A stretch of DNA of 64,000 bases from Corynespora cassiicola (taxonomy: Eukaryota; Ascomycota; Dothideomycetes; Pleosporales; Corynesporascaceae), in NCBI GenBank assembly GCA_022059125.1, contig JAEUWY010000015.1, positions 1,054,001 through 1,118,000 on the forward strand, read 5' to 3'. Position 1 is the stretch's first letter. Each line of letters opens with the position of its first letter. This document shows positions 46,471 to 56,385 of the stretch, piece by piece. Below the pieces are notes generated by a model. That model saw nothing but the letters and a program-made list of their open reading frames with translations, searched no databases and was not told where the DNA came from. Made by a program: the position numbers and the translations under genes.

Positions 46471-47873
46471 TCAAGAAGCCTCTTCCTTGTTGTCGACAGC
46501 TTCTCCACCAGCCGCATCATGCAGCTCTTCCAGGTTGTAGCGTTTCAGCTTCTCAAAGTCTGACCCAACTACGCTCATTCCCAAGATATTCTGTGATCCG
46601 TCAGCGTCTGTCAGGATCGGATCGAAAATGTCAACTCGTATGCTAGCCAGCCCCAACCGTGAACGGATGTTGCTCCGAAGTGGCGGTCCTGCCGCCAAGT
46701 CACGAGGAACAATGAGCTAGCACAGCCCATCACCGCGAGACTTGTCGATAGACTATCCGAGGTGGGAACAAGCAAAGCGAGAAGCACGTGGAGCTCCGTA
46801 CCTGGTAGATCTCCACGAGGATAAGCAGATCGTAGCCCGAAAGGTCGACTTTGTGGCCTCGGCCTACTGCAGCTGCTACCGTCTTGATGACCTTGTCCCT
46901 AGTGAATTCCTTGTTGTTTCGGATAGAAGTCCGTATAGCAAACTATCGGTTGCCGTCGTTAGCCATCAAGCATAATCTCGGCGATGTAGAGATGCATCTA
47001 CCTGCATCATCCTACACGGCTGAACGAACAAAACTTACTTTTTTGCCAGCTTGGTCTGGGCCATGAAAATGTGGCGCAAGAACCTGCTTCGCAACATCTT
47101 CGAGACCCCGGTCTGTCGCCTTGTCCATGGCTGTGATTGGTGTGAGCCTCTTGACGAAGCGACAGCGTTTCTGCTCAACACCATCTGCAGCGTCTTGACA
47201 GATTTTTTGCACGAAAGAAACAGGCTCTACGGGCTCTCGAGTTTTGAAAAACAGCACTAGACAGGTTAGTCGGCCAGTCAGATTATAATGTGACGAAACA
47301 ACGTACAGCACTGAGTATCCAATTTGACCGACGTGAACGGCGAATCAACTGCAGCCTTCCGGATGCCATCAATTTCCTTTTGGATCTCAGCTTCAATATC
47401 GCCGCCATCTTCGTCGGAATCCCCGTCGTCAGCTGCACCCTCAGGATTGGTCAACCCGTACACCTTGGTGGCATACTGCTGTCGTGTCAATTACTGATCA
47501 ATGAGATATGTAGAGATTTAGTAGCAAGCCTCAGGCTCAACCTACATCCTGGAATAGGTCCCGCAGCTCGGCGACAGATTTCCCCTCTTTCTTCATGGCG
47601 CATGTCGCCCAAATCCCTACATCACCTGGCTGGAGGCTTCTGGCCTCGGCGCCCTCTTTTCGCGGCATGCTCCATTGCTTCTTGCCCTGGATTTTTATCA
47701 GCACGGTAAGCTTGGTCGAGTCTGTACGGCGAGAAGGAGAGATTAAGCCAAGGCGAAACCGCCCGGGTGCGATTCGCGTTGCACCAGCAATAGAGGCATA
47801 CCTTTGCCCGCTTGTTGTTGCCATTCGACCGCTCCTCTGGGCCTGCCTTTCGCTTCTTTGAGCCAGAATCCAT
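46471..47873 (-). CDS. TAN1: tRNA acetyltransferase TAN1 (THUMP domain)
   Basis: Tan1 is the THUMP-domain tRNA-binding partner of the Kre33/NAT10 acetyltransferase in forming N4-acetylcytidine at position 12 of tRNA-Ser and tRNA-Leu. Six exons on the minus strand: 47873-47802, 47686-47546, 47475-47307, 47256-47039, 46942-46802 and 46590-46471, giving 286 residues. The joins rebuild GVW-type IWATCAMKKEGKSVAELRDLF, SVKLDTQCLLFFKTR, the THUMP core FAIRTSIRNNKEFTRDKVIKTVAAAVG, HKVDLSGYDLLILVEIYQ and GMSVVGSDFEKLKRYNLEEL. The third exon's acceptor is a CAGCAG tandem; 47475 fits the family better than 47478. The last intron is long (211 bp). Acts in the nucleus or nucleolus by family. Confidence 0.93.
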
Positions 47874-48892
47874 GCTGCAGATGAAGATTTTGGGAAATGG
47901 TGGTGTTGTTAGCCGTGTAATAACCTTGGAAGTAGGGTTCTGTTTTAGCCAGCGTTTTCAAAGATAACGATGCTATTCCGCCTTTGGCTTGGTGTCTTGG
48001 CACATACAGACCACTCCTCTCTGGTGATATTGTACCACATTCCCGCTTGATCCCTTAATCGATAAGATTGAATATGTAGCACCTAGAAGTTCACAAGGAC
48101 ACTTTCCCAGTTTCGGGAGGAGCCATCCGAGACAATCTCTGCGATCTGGGGCTAACAGGCTTACAGATGCACGGAGAGCTTTATCAAGTTAGAAGACTTC
48201 TATCGCGGCTATGCAGCCATTTCCAAATCAGTCGTGTCTAGATTCAGCCATTCCCGAGTTACCGACGACGCAAGAGTACAAAACGGCGATATGAAAGGGC
48301 AGGGTCCTTGAGCGTGTACCACAAGTGACTTGGAGATATGTGTGGGCGCTCAAATCTAGAGCAGACTGGATCTGCGGGTTTCTAATGTTCAAAATTATTA
48401 TTTTGAGAATACAAATAGCTTCTATGAATTCTCATCACACGCTCAACATGTCGGAACGTTCCCAACCTTGTGTTGAAATAGAACAGATCGTAATCCTCAG
48501 CAGAATCAAGCGCATACAATCTTCATAGTGCGATGACCTATCAACCACTCCCAATATCACTCATTAAGCAAAAAAAATTCATTCATGGAAATATTGCAAG
48601 TATCCAAAGACATGTTCCTTTTGCAAAGTCTATACCATGTGGGTTGATGTTCCATCTGGGATATTTGTTGAGTTAAACCACTGGGAAATTGGTCTTACCA
48701 TGGTTGGCCGATGATCAACACGTTGAGCGCCACGAATATAAAATTCACCTGTTCTTTCCACCTCTAGCATTGTATCAGTAATTTCGCGTGTTTCTCATCT
48801 CACAAGGGATTCTAATTTCGAACCTGATATCCCCAATCCGGACTGCACCTACACTTCCGGCAAGATACATAAGCCTACAGAGATCATAATAA
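47874..48892. other. Intergenic, no gene recognised
   Basis: A 1.0 kb divergent spacer between TAN1 and the unknown protein gene; it must hold both promoters. Slightly AT-rich toward 48350-48800. No other feature is recognised. Confidence 0.4.
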
Positions 48893-50218
48893 ATGGGTCC
48901 AAACCTCTGCAAAATGCCACAGTGGATGCCGGCTAATTATAAGCCCCCTCAAAAACATACCACTTCTATGAGGAGTGATGCTCCAAGGCCGCACCCAGTA
49001 AATACCAGTCCTGCAGGTGACGGTTTACTGAGGGATGCTAAAATCACGACCTTGAACAGGGCCCCATCTAATCCATCTCCGATACTGGAAAACAACGGCC
49101 CGATTCCAGATAAGAAGCTACCTACTGACTCGTTTGATGTTTCTGGGTCTTCCGAACACGAGTCTGATAATCTCCAAAAGGCGGTGGAGGATGTCATCCA
49201 GAAATCGCAAATTCTCCACCTCGGAGTTTTTGCCGGAGAGCCAGGTCTACTTCATGCGATATCCGATACAGGTACTCTACTACATTTTCCTACATATGAG
49301 AACATTGCGGATCTGTACAGGGCATTTTGGACGATAGGGGGACACGTACTACAAGGTACCGAGGTGATCATAAGCTACCCAAGCGCCAATAGTATCTTCG
49401 AACATCATCGAGCAGGCACGAACGAGATCATGGCTTACTTTTTATTCCAAAGCTGCCGGAAGATTAGCATCGTTCTTACATCTGGTTTTTGGGAAAGATG
49501 GTCCACTGATGATTCCATAAATCGGTACCTACGACGCGAGAAGATTCTCTGTTCCCTTCTAGCTGCGCGCGAGCACGAAGATCTCACAATACTTCTGGAA
49601 GCACATCCCTTGGAATCATTCGAGGAAGACTTTCGCAGGATAGTAAGGCCTTTCGATCTGGAAAACGGACCCCAAGCCTCTCCATACTGGGGCACTTTGG
49701 GCTTACCAATCAACCCAACGACCTTTCCCCATTTCCGAGATCGCAGTCATGTAGCGAGTTACAGGATCGCGTTTGCGGTAATTCGTCCCAGAGATGTAGC
49801 CTCCGCTAGCTTGCTCTCATCCTTTCTCGCCAAATCAAACGTTAGACCGCCTCGTAAACCCCGGCGGCACCCGGATCAGAACACTAGTCTCTTGAGCTTG
49901 GAGTTGAAGTTGGATACAACCTCGATATTGGCGTATGTTCTTCGATCAAGAGTGGCAGCAGACGTAACATCCAGGGATTTGCCATGGAACAATCCAAGGA
50001 AAGCTTTTCTTCCCTATTGTCGTCCAAAACCTTTTTCGAATGAGATTGTGCGGGCTAGTCAGCGGATAGTATTTGGTTTCAGTGATGTAGGAAGAATAGA
50101 TAGGAAGGTGGAGGAACAGTGTGGAGTGTTTGACTGGGAGAAGTTGTCAAGGCGGAGAATATGGAGAAGGGCGGCGGTTGAAGAGGAGGTTGCACCCGAC
50201 GAATTGCAAATGAAATAA
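48893..50218 (+). CDS. Unrecognised fungal protein, 441 residues
   Basis: I do not recognise this family. The single open frame of 441 codons has an apparently disordered, Pro/Ser-rich N-terminus (residues 1-95). A globular part follows, with mixed alpha/beta-like text (LHLGVFAGEPGLLHAISDTGTLL, TNEIMAYFLFQSCRKISIVL), and a basic end (SRRRIWRRAAVEEE). There is no signal peptide or membrane segment. The alternation of polar and hydrophobic residues and its length without stops suggest it is a real gene. It is convergent with the Zn2Cys6 factor (72 bp between stops). Start 48893 may be one of several nearby Met codons. Confidence 0.6.
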   Translation: MGPNLCKMPQWMPANYKPPQKHTTSMRSDAPRPHPVNTSPAGDGLLRDAKITTLNRAPSNPSPILENNGPIPDKKLPTDSFDVSGSSEHESDNLQKAVEDVIQKSQILHLGVFAGEPGLLHAISDTGTLLHFPTYENIADLYRAFWTIGGHVLQGTEVIISYPSANSIFEHHRAGTNEIMAYFLFQSCRKISIVLTSGFWERWSTDDSINRYLRREKILCSLLAAREHEDLTILLEAHPLESFEEDFRRIVRPFDLENGPQASPYWGTLGLPINPTTFPHFRDRSHVASYRIAFAVIRPRDVASASLLSSFLAKSNVRPPRKPRRHPDQNTSLLSLELKLDTTSILAYVLRSRVAADVTSRDLPWNNPRKAFLPYCRPKPFSNEIVRASQRIVFGFSDVGRIDRKVEEQCGVFDWEKLSRRRIWRRAAVEEEVAPDELQMK

Positions 50219-50290
50219 TGAATTTCCATTGTCTCTTGGAGCTCCTACAGGAGATTCAGGTTGGAAATGGCTGCTTTCATATGGTACATA

Positions 50291-51862
50291 CTATAATATT
50301 GGTAATCGAAAGCCTTTCTTCTCAAGCAAATAAAGCCCATATGGCCCGTATGACTCAGGCGCCGGATTGTCCCAAAGCATCTTCAAAAGTTCACAGGCGA
50401 TGCTTACATGTTTCATCCGAAAAGATACCTGCTCGAGGCCTCGGACCAAGGAGACACGCTGAGATTCCTTCACCATACATGAGCCCGCAATGACAGTAGG
50501 CCACATGAGATTGCAGTACAGCCGAGGGATCGTAATCTGCTTCAGATTATGACCCAGGACATCAATGTGATACTGTATCCTGTCTAATATGACCTTATCC
50601 GAGATAATTGATCCTGAACTGGCAGCGGCCAAATAGATAAAAAGACCATTGCGAAGCACTTCCGTAGCCGCTAAACGCTCCAGCTTCTCTTGTGCTGTTT
50701 CGGACGAGTCGACCTCTATCACGGGGGTGAACCATGTCGCTATCCTGACCTCAAGCTTATCGTGTAGCTGCTTTAGTTTTAGAGACATGGATGTAAGCCC
50801 ACTTTTTTCCTCAGTCATACGTGCAGATGAAAAGAGAGCCACCTGTGGGATGAGCTCAAAAAGACCCTGATTGCCCCCAAACATGGTTCCGAAGGTGGAG
50901 TATGAACTCAAATTGTCCAGTGAAAATAGAAACTCATCATATGGGAGATTTTCATCGAGTATAGTCCCGAAAGAAGTAAAAGTGTTGGAAATTAGCAGGA
51001 AAGCGTACAGCTCAAGGCAGAATCCAAACAAGCCTCGATCGGGACCTAGCGTCTCATCTTCAGAAAGAAAATCTGAAGAAGGAGCAAGTGCGATAATCAG
51101 TTGTCGACAGGCGCGCAAATGGCTAAACATGGCACCATGTTTGTCTCCTGATAGTACCTGTTTGCCTTGGTCAGACCCAGCTCATCAGAATTAGGTTAGG
51201 CTTTGGACCACCTCATAGTGACACATGACAAGCAATATCAAGAGCATCCTAACACTCTTTTGGATGTCCTGTACTTGAAATAAATCGGCGCGTTGACGCA
51301 AGCCACTTATGACGGTTGAGTAGTGGCAAAGTGCTGCTGTTTGGATGCCATCATCCGAGCCATTACCAAATGCCAAATGTGTGCCGCTCAATGCAAGAAC
51401 AGCGTGCATAAGCAAGTCATCCATGTATGCCAACGGAGCCACGTGGGTAATGAATGGATTCTTGTGAAGCGGCTGCGCGGCTAACATCGCCCCAGTCTCG
51501 CAAAGATAGTGCCTGAGCAACAGGTACGATTCTGGCTTTAGCGTGCAAGGATTGTCCAAGCGATGCAGGTGGTTGGCGATTTTGACTTTGGGAACAGGCG
51601 ACGCATTCATGTCGTTTGACGATCGCGCCAGTGACGTGGTTGGGCTCTCGTCGCCTCTATTTTCCGGCCATCGGCATGCCAACTTATTGCGCGAGCATCC
51701 CGAGCACACTGGCTTTTTCTCGTCGCATTTCTTTTTTCGACGCCGACAAGTCAAGCAGCCAGTCCTTACGCGGGGATAATTCGGTCGTAGCCGCTGACGA
51801 ATGCCATGCGCATCTTGAGGCTGGGGACTCGCAACATTAACCCCAATATCCGTTTCGGACAT
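50291..51862 (-). CDS. Zn2Cys6 fungal transcription factor
   Basis: Exons 51862-51212 and 51157-50291 (54 bp intron, weak GTGGTC donor, AACAG acceptor) encode 505 residues. The binuclear zinc cluster is complete at about residues 35-62: CLTCRRRKKKC then CSGCSRNKLAC, with C-x2-C-x6-C-x6-C-x2-C-x6-C spacing. The rest is the helical fungal-specific regulatory region with ...HALLALSGTHLA-type text (HAVLALSGTHLAFG). In-frame Met codons upstream (51898 and beyond) make longer starts possible. It binds DNA in the nucleus; CGG triplet targets are usual for the family. It is divergent from the amine oxidase, so regulation of that gene is a natural guess. Confidence 0.9.
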
Positions 51863-52298
51863 TTTAGAATTAGCACCAAGATTCGTAAAAGAGATCATCG
51901 GCAGGAACAAGTGGATTGATGGCGGGGATATGAGGCGTAAAGTTGCATGAGATGTCAAGGAGGGAGCGCGGTTAGATATGTCGCAGCGCGGCAAAATCCT
52001 TCCAAAGCGCGGCATACCAAGGCCGTTACAGCCCCCCTTGGAGGCTGTGCGGCCAAGACTTTCTCGAATCCCACACTTGGAGACGAAGCTCAGCTGTGTA
52101 TACAGGATCATGTTTAAATTTAATCGCTATTTTGTCTTGGGGGCATACGCAAGCCCGGAAGGGGGAAGATTTGCGGATGAGTTGGGGGTATAAAGGCAGG
52201 ACAGAGTGAGCTTGGAGAATAGCATTCATCACAATTTCCTGCAAAGCTCCTCGACTTCTTATATACTATATCAATTCTACCAAGTCATTTCTTTCATT
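51863..52298. promoter_or_regulatory. Shared promoter of Zn2Cys6 factor and amine oxidase
   Basis: The 436 bp spacer between the divergent starts contains a good TATAAAG at 52189-52195, 104 bp before the oxidase start. Several CGG/CCG triplets occur but I could not assign a specific inverted site. Confidence 0.5.
52189..52195 (+). promoter_or_regulatory. TATA box of the amine oxidase gene
   Basis: TATAAAG on the + strand, 104 bp upstream of the start codon and followed by a short leader. Presence of a clear TATA box suggests a regulated rather than constitutive gene. Confidence 0.5.
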
Positions 52299-54025
52299 AT
52301 GCCTCCATCTGCATTGGGGAACGTTGGAATTGGCAGCGACATCAAAGAAGCATATTCTGTCGTGCCTTCGTTTACAATTGATACCAACAAACCTGTTGCA
52401 TCTGTTACCTCTGAGACTCCGGCAGCTGGCACGAATTTTGATTACTCTGGAGCTGCTGCCGAAATCGCATCTATCGTCCGACCAAATGTCTCCGCGTCCA
52501 ACCCGGCACCTTTTATCGAAGTGGAGGTCGTGGTAGTGGGAGCCGGATTTTCTGGCCTCATGGCAGCTCACGATCTGCAAAAGGCTGGAATAGAGACAGT
52601 AGTGCTCGAAGCGAGACACCGAGTTGGAGGCCGAAGCTGGTCTACGCAACTTGAGAGTGGCCCTGGTATCGTCGATCTAGGCGGTGCGTGGATCAACAAA
52701 AAAACGCAGCCGAGGATCTATGAGTTGACGGAAAAATTCGGTCTTGAGACGGAAGAGCAATTTACAGACGGAGTTGAGGTCCTCCAAGGTTTGGATGGAA
52801 TTCCTGTCAAATTGGATGGCAGTTTACCATCAGACCCAGTGAGTATAGCACCTCAAACTTTTCGAATGCTTCATCATCTGACTATCTTCAGAGCGCCCTT
52901 GCAACTGCCGAAAGAATCCAGCATGTAATGACTCTTATTGAAGAGGCCGCCGAAAAACGAGACATTCGAGTGTGGGACGACTTCCCCGAAGAAGAGGATG
53001 TTTCCGTTGCCGACTGGGTTCACTTCCAGAATGCGAGTCTATGGGAAGATCCTACTGTTAGAGCCCAAGTCACCCACTTCACCACTTCGATTGTCGGACG
53101 TTTGCCTCACGAAGTAGGAGCTCACTATTACCTCGATTATATCAAATCAGGCTTCGGCTGGACAAGCCTCATCAGTGAGGGTGAGGAGGGCGCACAATCA
53201 CTGAAACTCAAGAAAGGTACGCCATGCATTCTTGGGCCAATACTTGTCGCGAATGACCAAATCTAACTGGTCTCGCTTCCATTAGGTACTTCGTCAATTT
53301 CCGACGCCCTAGCCTTTGCCATGGAGCCGGCCAGCATCATCATCCACAGCCCTGTCGACAACATCACCCAGTCCAACGACTCCGTCACCGTTACGAATAC
53401 CGCAGGCCAAACTTTCAAGGCAAAGAAAGTCATCCTCGCAAACCCGACATACACCTATACTAAGATTGACTTTTCCCCGCCACTACCAGAGGAAAAGTAC
53501 TCTCTCGTCTCGCAGACAAAGTACGGGCTCTACGCCAAGGTTATTCTCACCTACAAGAAGTCTTGGTGGAAAGACGTCGGCTTGGTCGGCAAGTTCACAT
53601 CGCTCATTGGACCAATCAACTTTAGTTGGGACATTAGTGACGAAGAGCTCGAGCAATACAGCATTGCCTTTTTTGTTACCGGGGAGACACGCAACAAGTG
53701 GAGTGAGCTGAGTCTCCGCGAGCGAGAGAATTCCGTCATCGAGCACTTTGCTACTCTTGTAGGACCCAAGTTGGCGGACAAGGCTCGTGACGTGCTGGAG
53801 GTAAATTATATGGACTGGACAAATGAGAATTGGCTGGAGGGTGCACCAACAGGTGCCATGGGCCCTGGGGTGCTTAAAGCCTATGGCTCCGAGCTTCGTA
53901 AGCCGTTTGGAAACGTGCATATCGGAGGTAGCGAAGCCGCCTTTGAGTGGAAAGGGTATTTTGAGGGCGCAATTACGTCTGGACAGCGAGTAGCTCAGGA
54001 GGTCATTGCTTCCTTGCAAGAATAA
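52299..54025 (+). CDS. Flavin-containing monoamine oxidase-like enzyme
   Basis: Exons 52299-52838, 52892-53216 and 53286-54025 encode 534 residues. The FAD-binding Rossmann motif is VVVGAGFSGLMAAHDL at about residue 80, followed by VLEARHRVGGRSWS and the GGAW motif. The C-terminal FAD contact is HIGGSEAAFEWKGYFEGAITSGQRVA. This is the layout of MAO-N-type fungal amine oxidases, which oxidise primary amines to aldehydes with release of hydrogen peroxide and ammonia. About 75 residues of low-similarity sequence precede the FAD domain. A C-terminal peroxisomal tripeptide is not evident (ends SLQE). The substrate is not readable. The neighbouring divergent Zn2Cys6 gene may control it. Confidence 0.92.
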
Positions 54026-54166
54026 CGTACTGTAGGATATTAGATCAACGAAGATTTATGTAGTTAAGGTAGTCATTCTACGTCGGACGTGTTAAGCAGC
54101 TATAGTTTTGTCGAATCCGGTGGTACCCACCAATTCATTACCCACGAGGGTCATTGTGTTATGTTG

Positions 54167-54394
54167 CTATAGCGTGCAACTGCAGGTCTTTTGGACGCTC
54201 AATGGATAGTCGGCTTCCATGGTGTAGTTGTGCCTATGTTCCTGGGTCTTGTTGCCTACAAGATTGAGTAGAGCATAAGCACGATCCCGAGCATCGGTGC
54301 ACTGATGACGCATGTAACTTTCCCTTATATCCAGAATATACAACTGGTATGCTTGGGAGACATGGATTCCGGGATCACTCGTATTGGCGATCAT
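54167..54394 (-). pseudogene. Fragment of a HET-domain (heterokaryon incompatibility) gene
   Basis: The minus-strand frame contains CTDARDRAYALLNLVG followed about 20 residues later by ADYPLSVQ. In HET proteins, T-D-x-R-D-x-x-Y-A-L-L-G is followed by DYxxSV a few tens of residues on. Only about 75 codons are open; neither the preceding HET core nor a continuing C-terminus could be joined in frame. It looks like a decayed copy. The match is by motif memory only. Confidence 0.4.
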
Positions 54395-55338
54395 GTAATT
54401 TTGGTGCCATAGTCCGGGTATATTTCCGAGAGCCTGCAGTATACAATACCGGCTTACCCGTAGCTGGATACCTTATGACTACCTCCTGTGGTGTCTTTGA
54501 TCCGATTCAGAGTCCGGAAAGTTCATTCATCAATATGGCACCTACTCCCAGATGTGAAGATGGCCCTTGACCGCTTTTCGACACTCTAAACTGGCACGGC
54601 TACCACGGAGAAGCGGCTGGATGGTTTGCCGCGAGTGCGATGCTGAGGCCGGAAAGCAGGCAAGTGGCTTGGGTTATCTGAGGGCGTGGGCCTTTGGCAG
54701 AAGGAATGTGCGACAGGTCAATGAGATCTATGTATCGTAGGCACATATGCGACGGTTCATAAGGTGTTGTTGCCTCGCAAAGAGAGTGGTGATGGCGACA
54801 CATGTAGTCATGTTGACAGTCCCTTCCGTCTTCTCTATTTTTCGACAGGTAATAACCCGACGGCGAATTCCAGGAAAACGCACTCCGAGAGCGGCACCTG
54901 AATATGCAATGAAGCGCGGCATTAAATTGGTGTTGTAGCTGCAGAGTTTGATCGTGTTGGGATTAGTGGTGCGCGAAACCTTTCAGCCCCAGGATTTGGG
55001 AAAAGCATGGCACTCGAGTGAATTCCACGGTTGCACGAGCCGGCCTGATCGGTCAGATCGGTGTCAGGTTTCAGGAGAATACAGCAGCGCGTTGGGCAGC
55101 TGGGCCCGAAAATAACGAGGGAATCGAAGCCAACGGACGACGAGCAGAAATGCCGCTCGTTTCCAGAGGCAAAGGTCATGCTCGGCTGGAAAATCACCTG
55201 GGCAGCCAAGCCGCGCTAGGGGCGGGGGGCTGAGCGACGGCTGCCTCCAACAACTTCGCGGCCGGTCCACCTCTTCACTCACATCATCTCCGCCACCTAC
55301 CCACAGCCTCACCAGCACATAACACCCTCACCAACCCA

Positions 55339-55345
55339 TATATAA
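55339..55345 (+). promoter_or_regulatory. TATA-like box of eIF1
   Basis: TATATAA about 55-60 bp upstream of the eIF1 start codon, after a CT-rich tract. Confidence 0.4.
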
Positions 55346-55399
55346 CCCGCACCCGGCCACTCCTCAGCTCGCTCCCGCAGAGACCGCCCAACCAGATTC

Positions 55400-55822
55400 A
55401 TGACCACAGACATCCAAAACCTCAAGTCCTTCGATCCGTTCGCGGAAGCCGAAGACTCGACCGGTGAGGTCAAGGCCACAAGCCAAAACTACATCCATAT
55501 CCGTATCCAACGTGAGTCCCTCGCCCTGCCGCCCCCGCCGCCCGTCGTCCACGAGCACTGCTAACGTCGCCGCCGCACAGAACGCAATGGTCGTAAGACG
55601 TTGACCACGGTCCAAGGTCTCCCTAAGAAGTTCGACCAGAAGAAGATCCTCAAGGTGATCAAGAAGAAGTTCGCCTGCAATGGCACCGTCGTCGCCGACA
55701 GCGAGATGGGCGAGGTGATCCAGCTCCAGGGCGACCAGCGCAAGGATGTCCAGGAGTTCCTCGTCGACAAGAAGGAGGGCCTAGGCCTCGATGGCAAGAC
55801 CATCAAGGTCCACGGTTTCTAA
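55400..55822 (+). CDS. SUI1: Translation initiation factor eIF1
   Basis: eIF1 guards start-codon selection on the 43S pre-initiation complex. Exons 55400-55511 and 55581-55822 (69 bp intron) give 117 residues, slightly longer than the usual 108-113. The conserved SUI1 fold text is present: SFDPFAEA, IHIRIQQRNGRKTLTTVQGLP, then FACNGTV and IQLQGDQRKDVQEFL, with GL and IKVHGF at the end. The first exon ends in the IRIQ-QRNGRK joint, a common intron site. eIF1 often regulates its own start-codon context; the start here has ATTCATGA, a weak match to Kozak (T at -3), consistent with that family-wide autoregulation. Confidence 0.96.
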
Positions 55823-56385
55823 GCCTGTCCCTCTACAGATGCGCCGCCTCCTGTGCCCCCCTCCCCGTCGCTCCCTACCCTCCACCGGTCCGCACACGTC
55901 GGGCTTCACGGCCACGACTGCGTTTTTCCCGACGGTCGGGCACGCGCGCTCGCGCGAGGCCCGAGAACGGTCACGGACGGGGACCTGCTCAGGAGTGAGT
56001 CATACACACGAGGCTCAGGTATTATTCGCGGCGTGCATCTGTAGATACCCCTTTCACTTTCAGTCGACTCTTATCTCATTTGACGTGGCTTTCCGGTATG
56101 CAGCGGAGGAAGCGTTCTATGTTTTGCACGCGATGGTTCATTTGCCAGGGACGACTAAAGTGCGGGCGATACAAGGGAATGCGTGTTTCCCATGGGTACA
56201 CTGTCATGGCCCCCTTTCCAGTGCGAAGGGGGGTGCACACTTCTCAGGCGAATCCCAATGTTTTGACGCTCGAAAAGATGCGGCGGTCCATGCTCCAACT
56301 AATTTGCTGTGATGTGCGCTGTGCGAAATGTGACCCCACTTGCCTCTCGGTGCAGCCCGGATGATGCGCGCCGATTCTCGATTTC
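55823..56385. other. Intergenic, convergent 3' ends
   Basis: This 563 bp region lies between the convergent stops of eIF1 and DNA ligase. Open frames on the + strand here have no domain. Nothing else is recognised. Confidence 0.4.

Larger units (their letters stand above)
54026..55399. other. Intergenic with HET-gene remnant and eIF1 promoter
   Basis: This 1.37 kb stretch lacks an intact gene. A fragment resembling a heterokaryon-incompatibility (HET) protein lies at 54167-54394, and the last 150 bp are the CT-rich eIF1 promoter with a TATA box. Confidence 0.4.
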
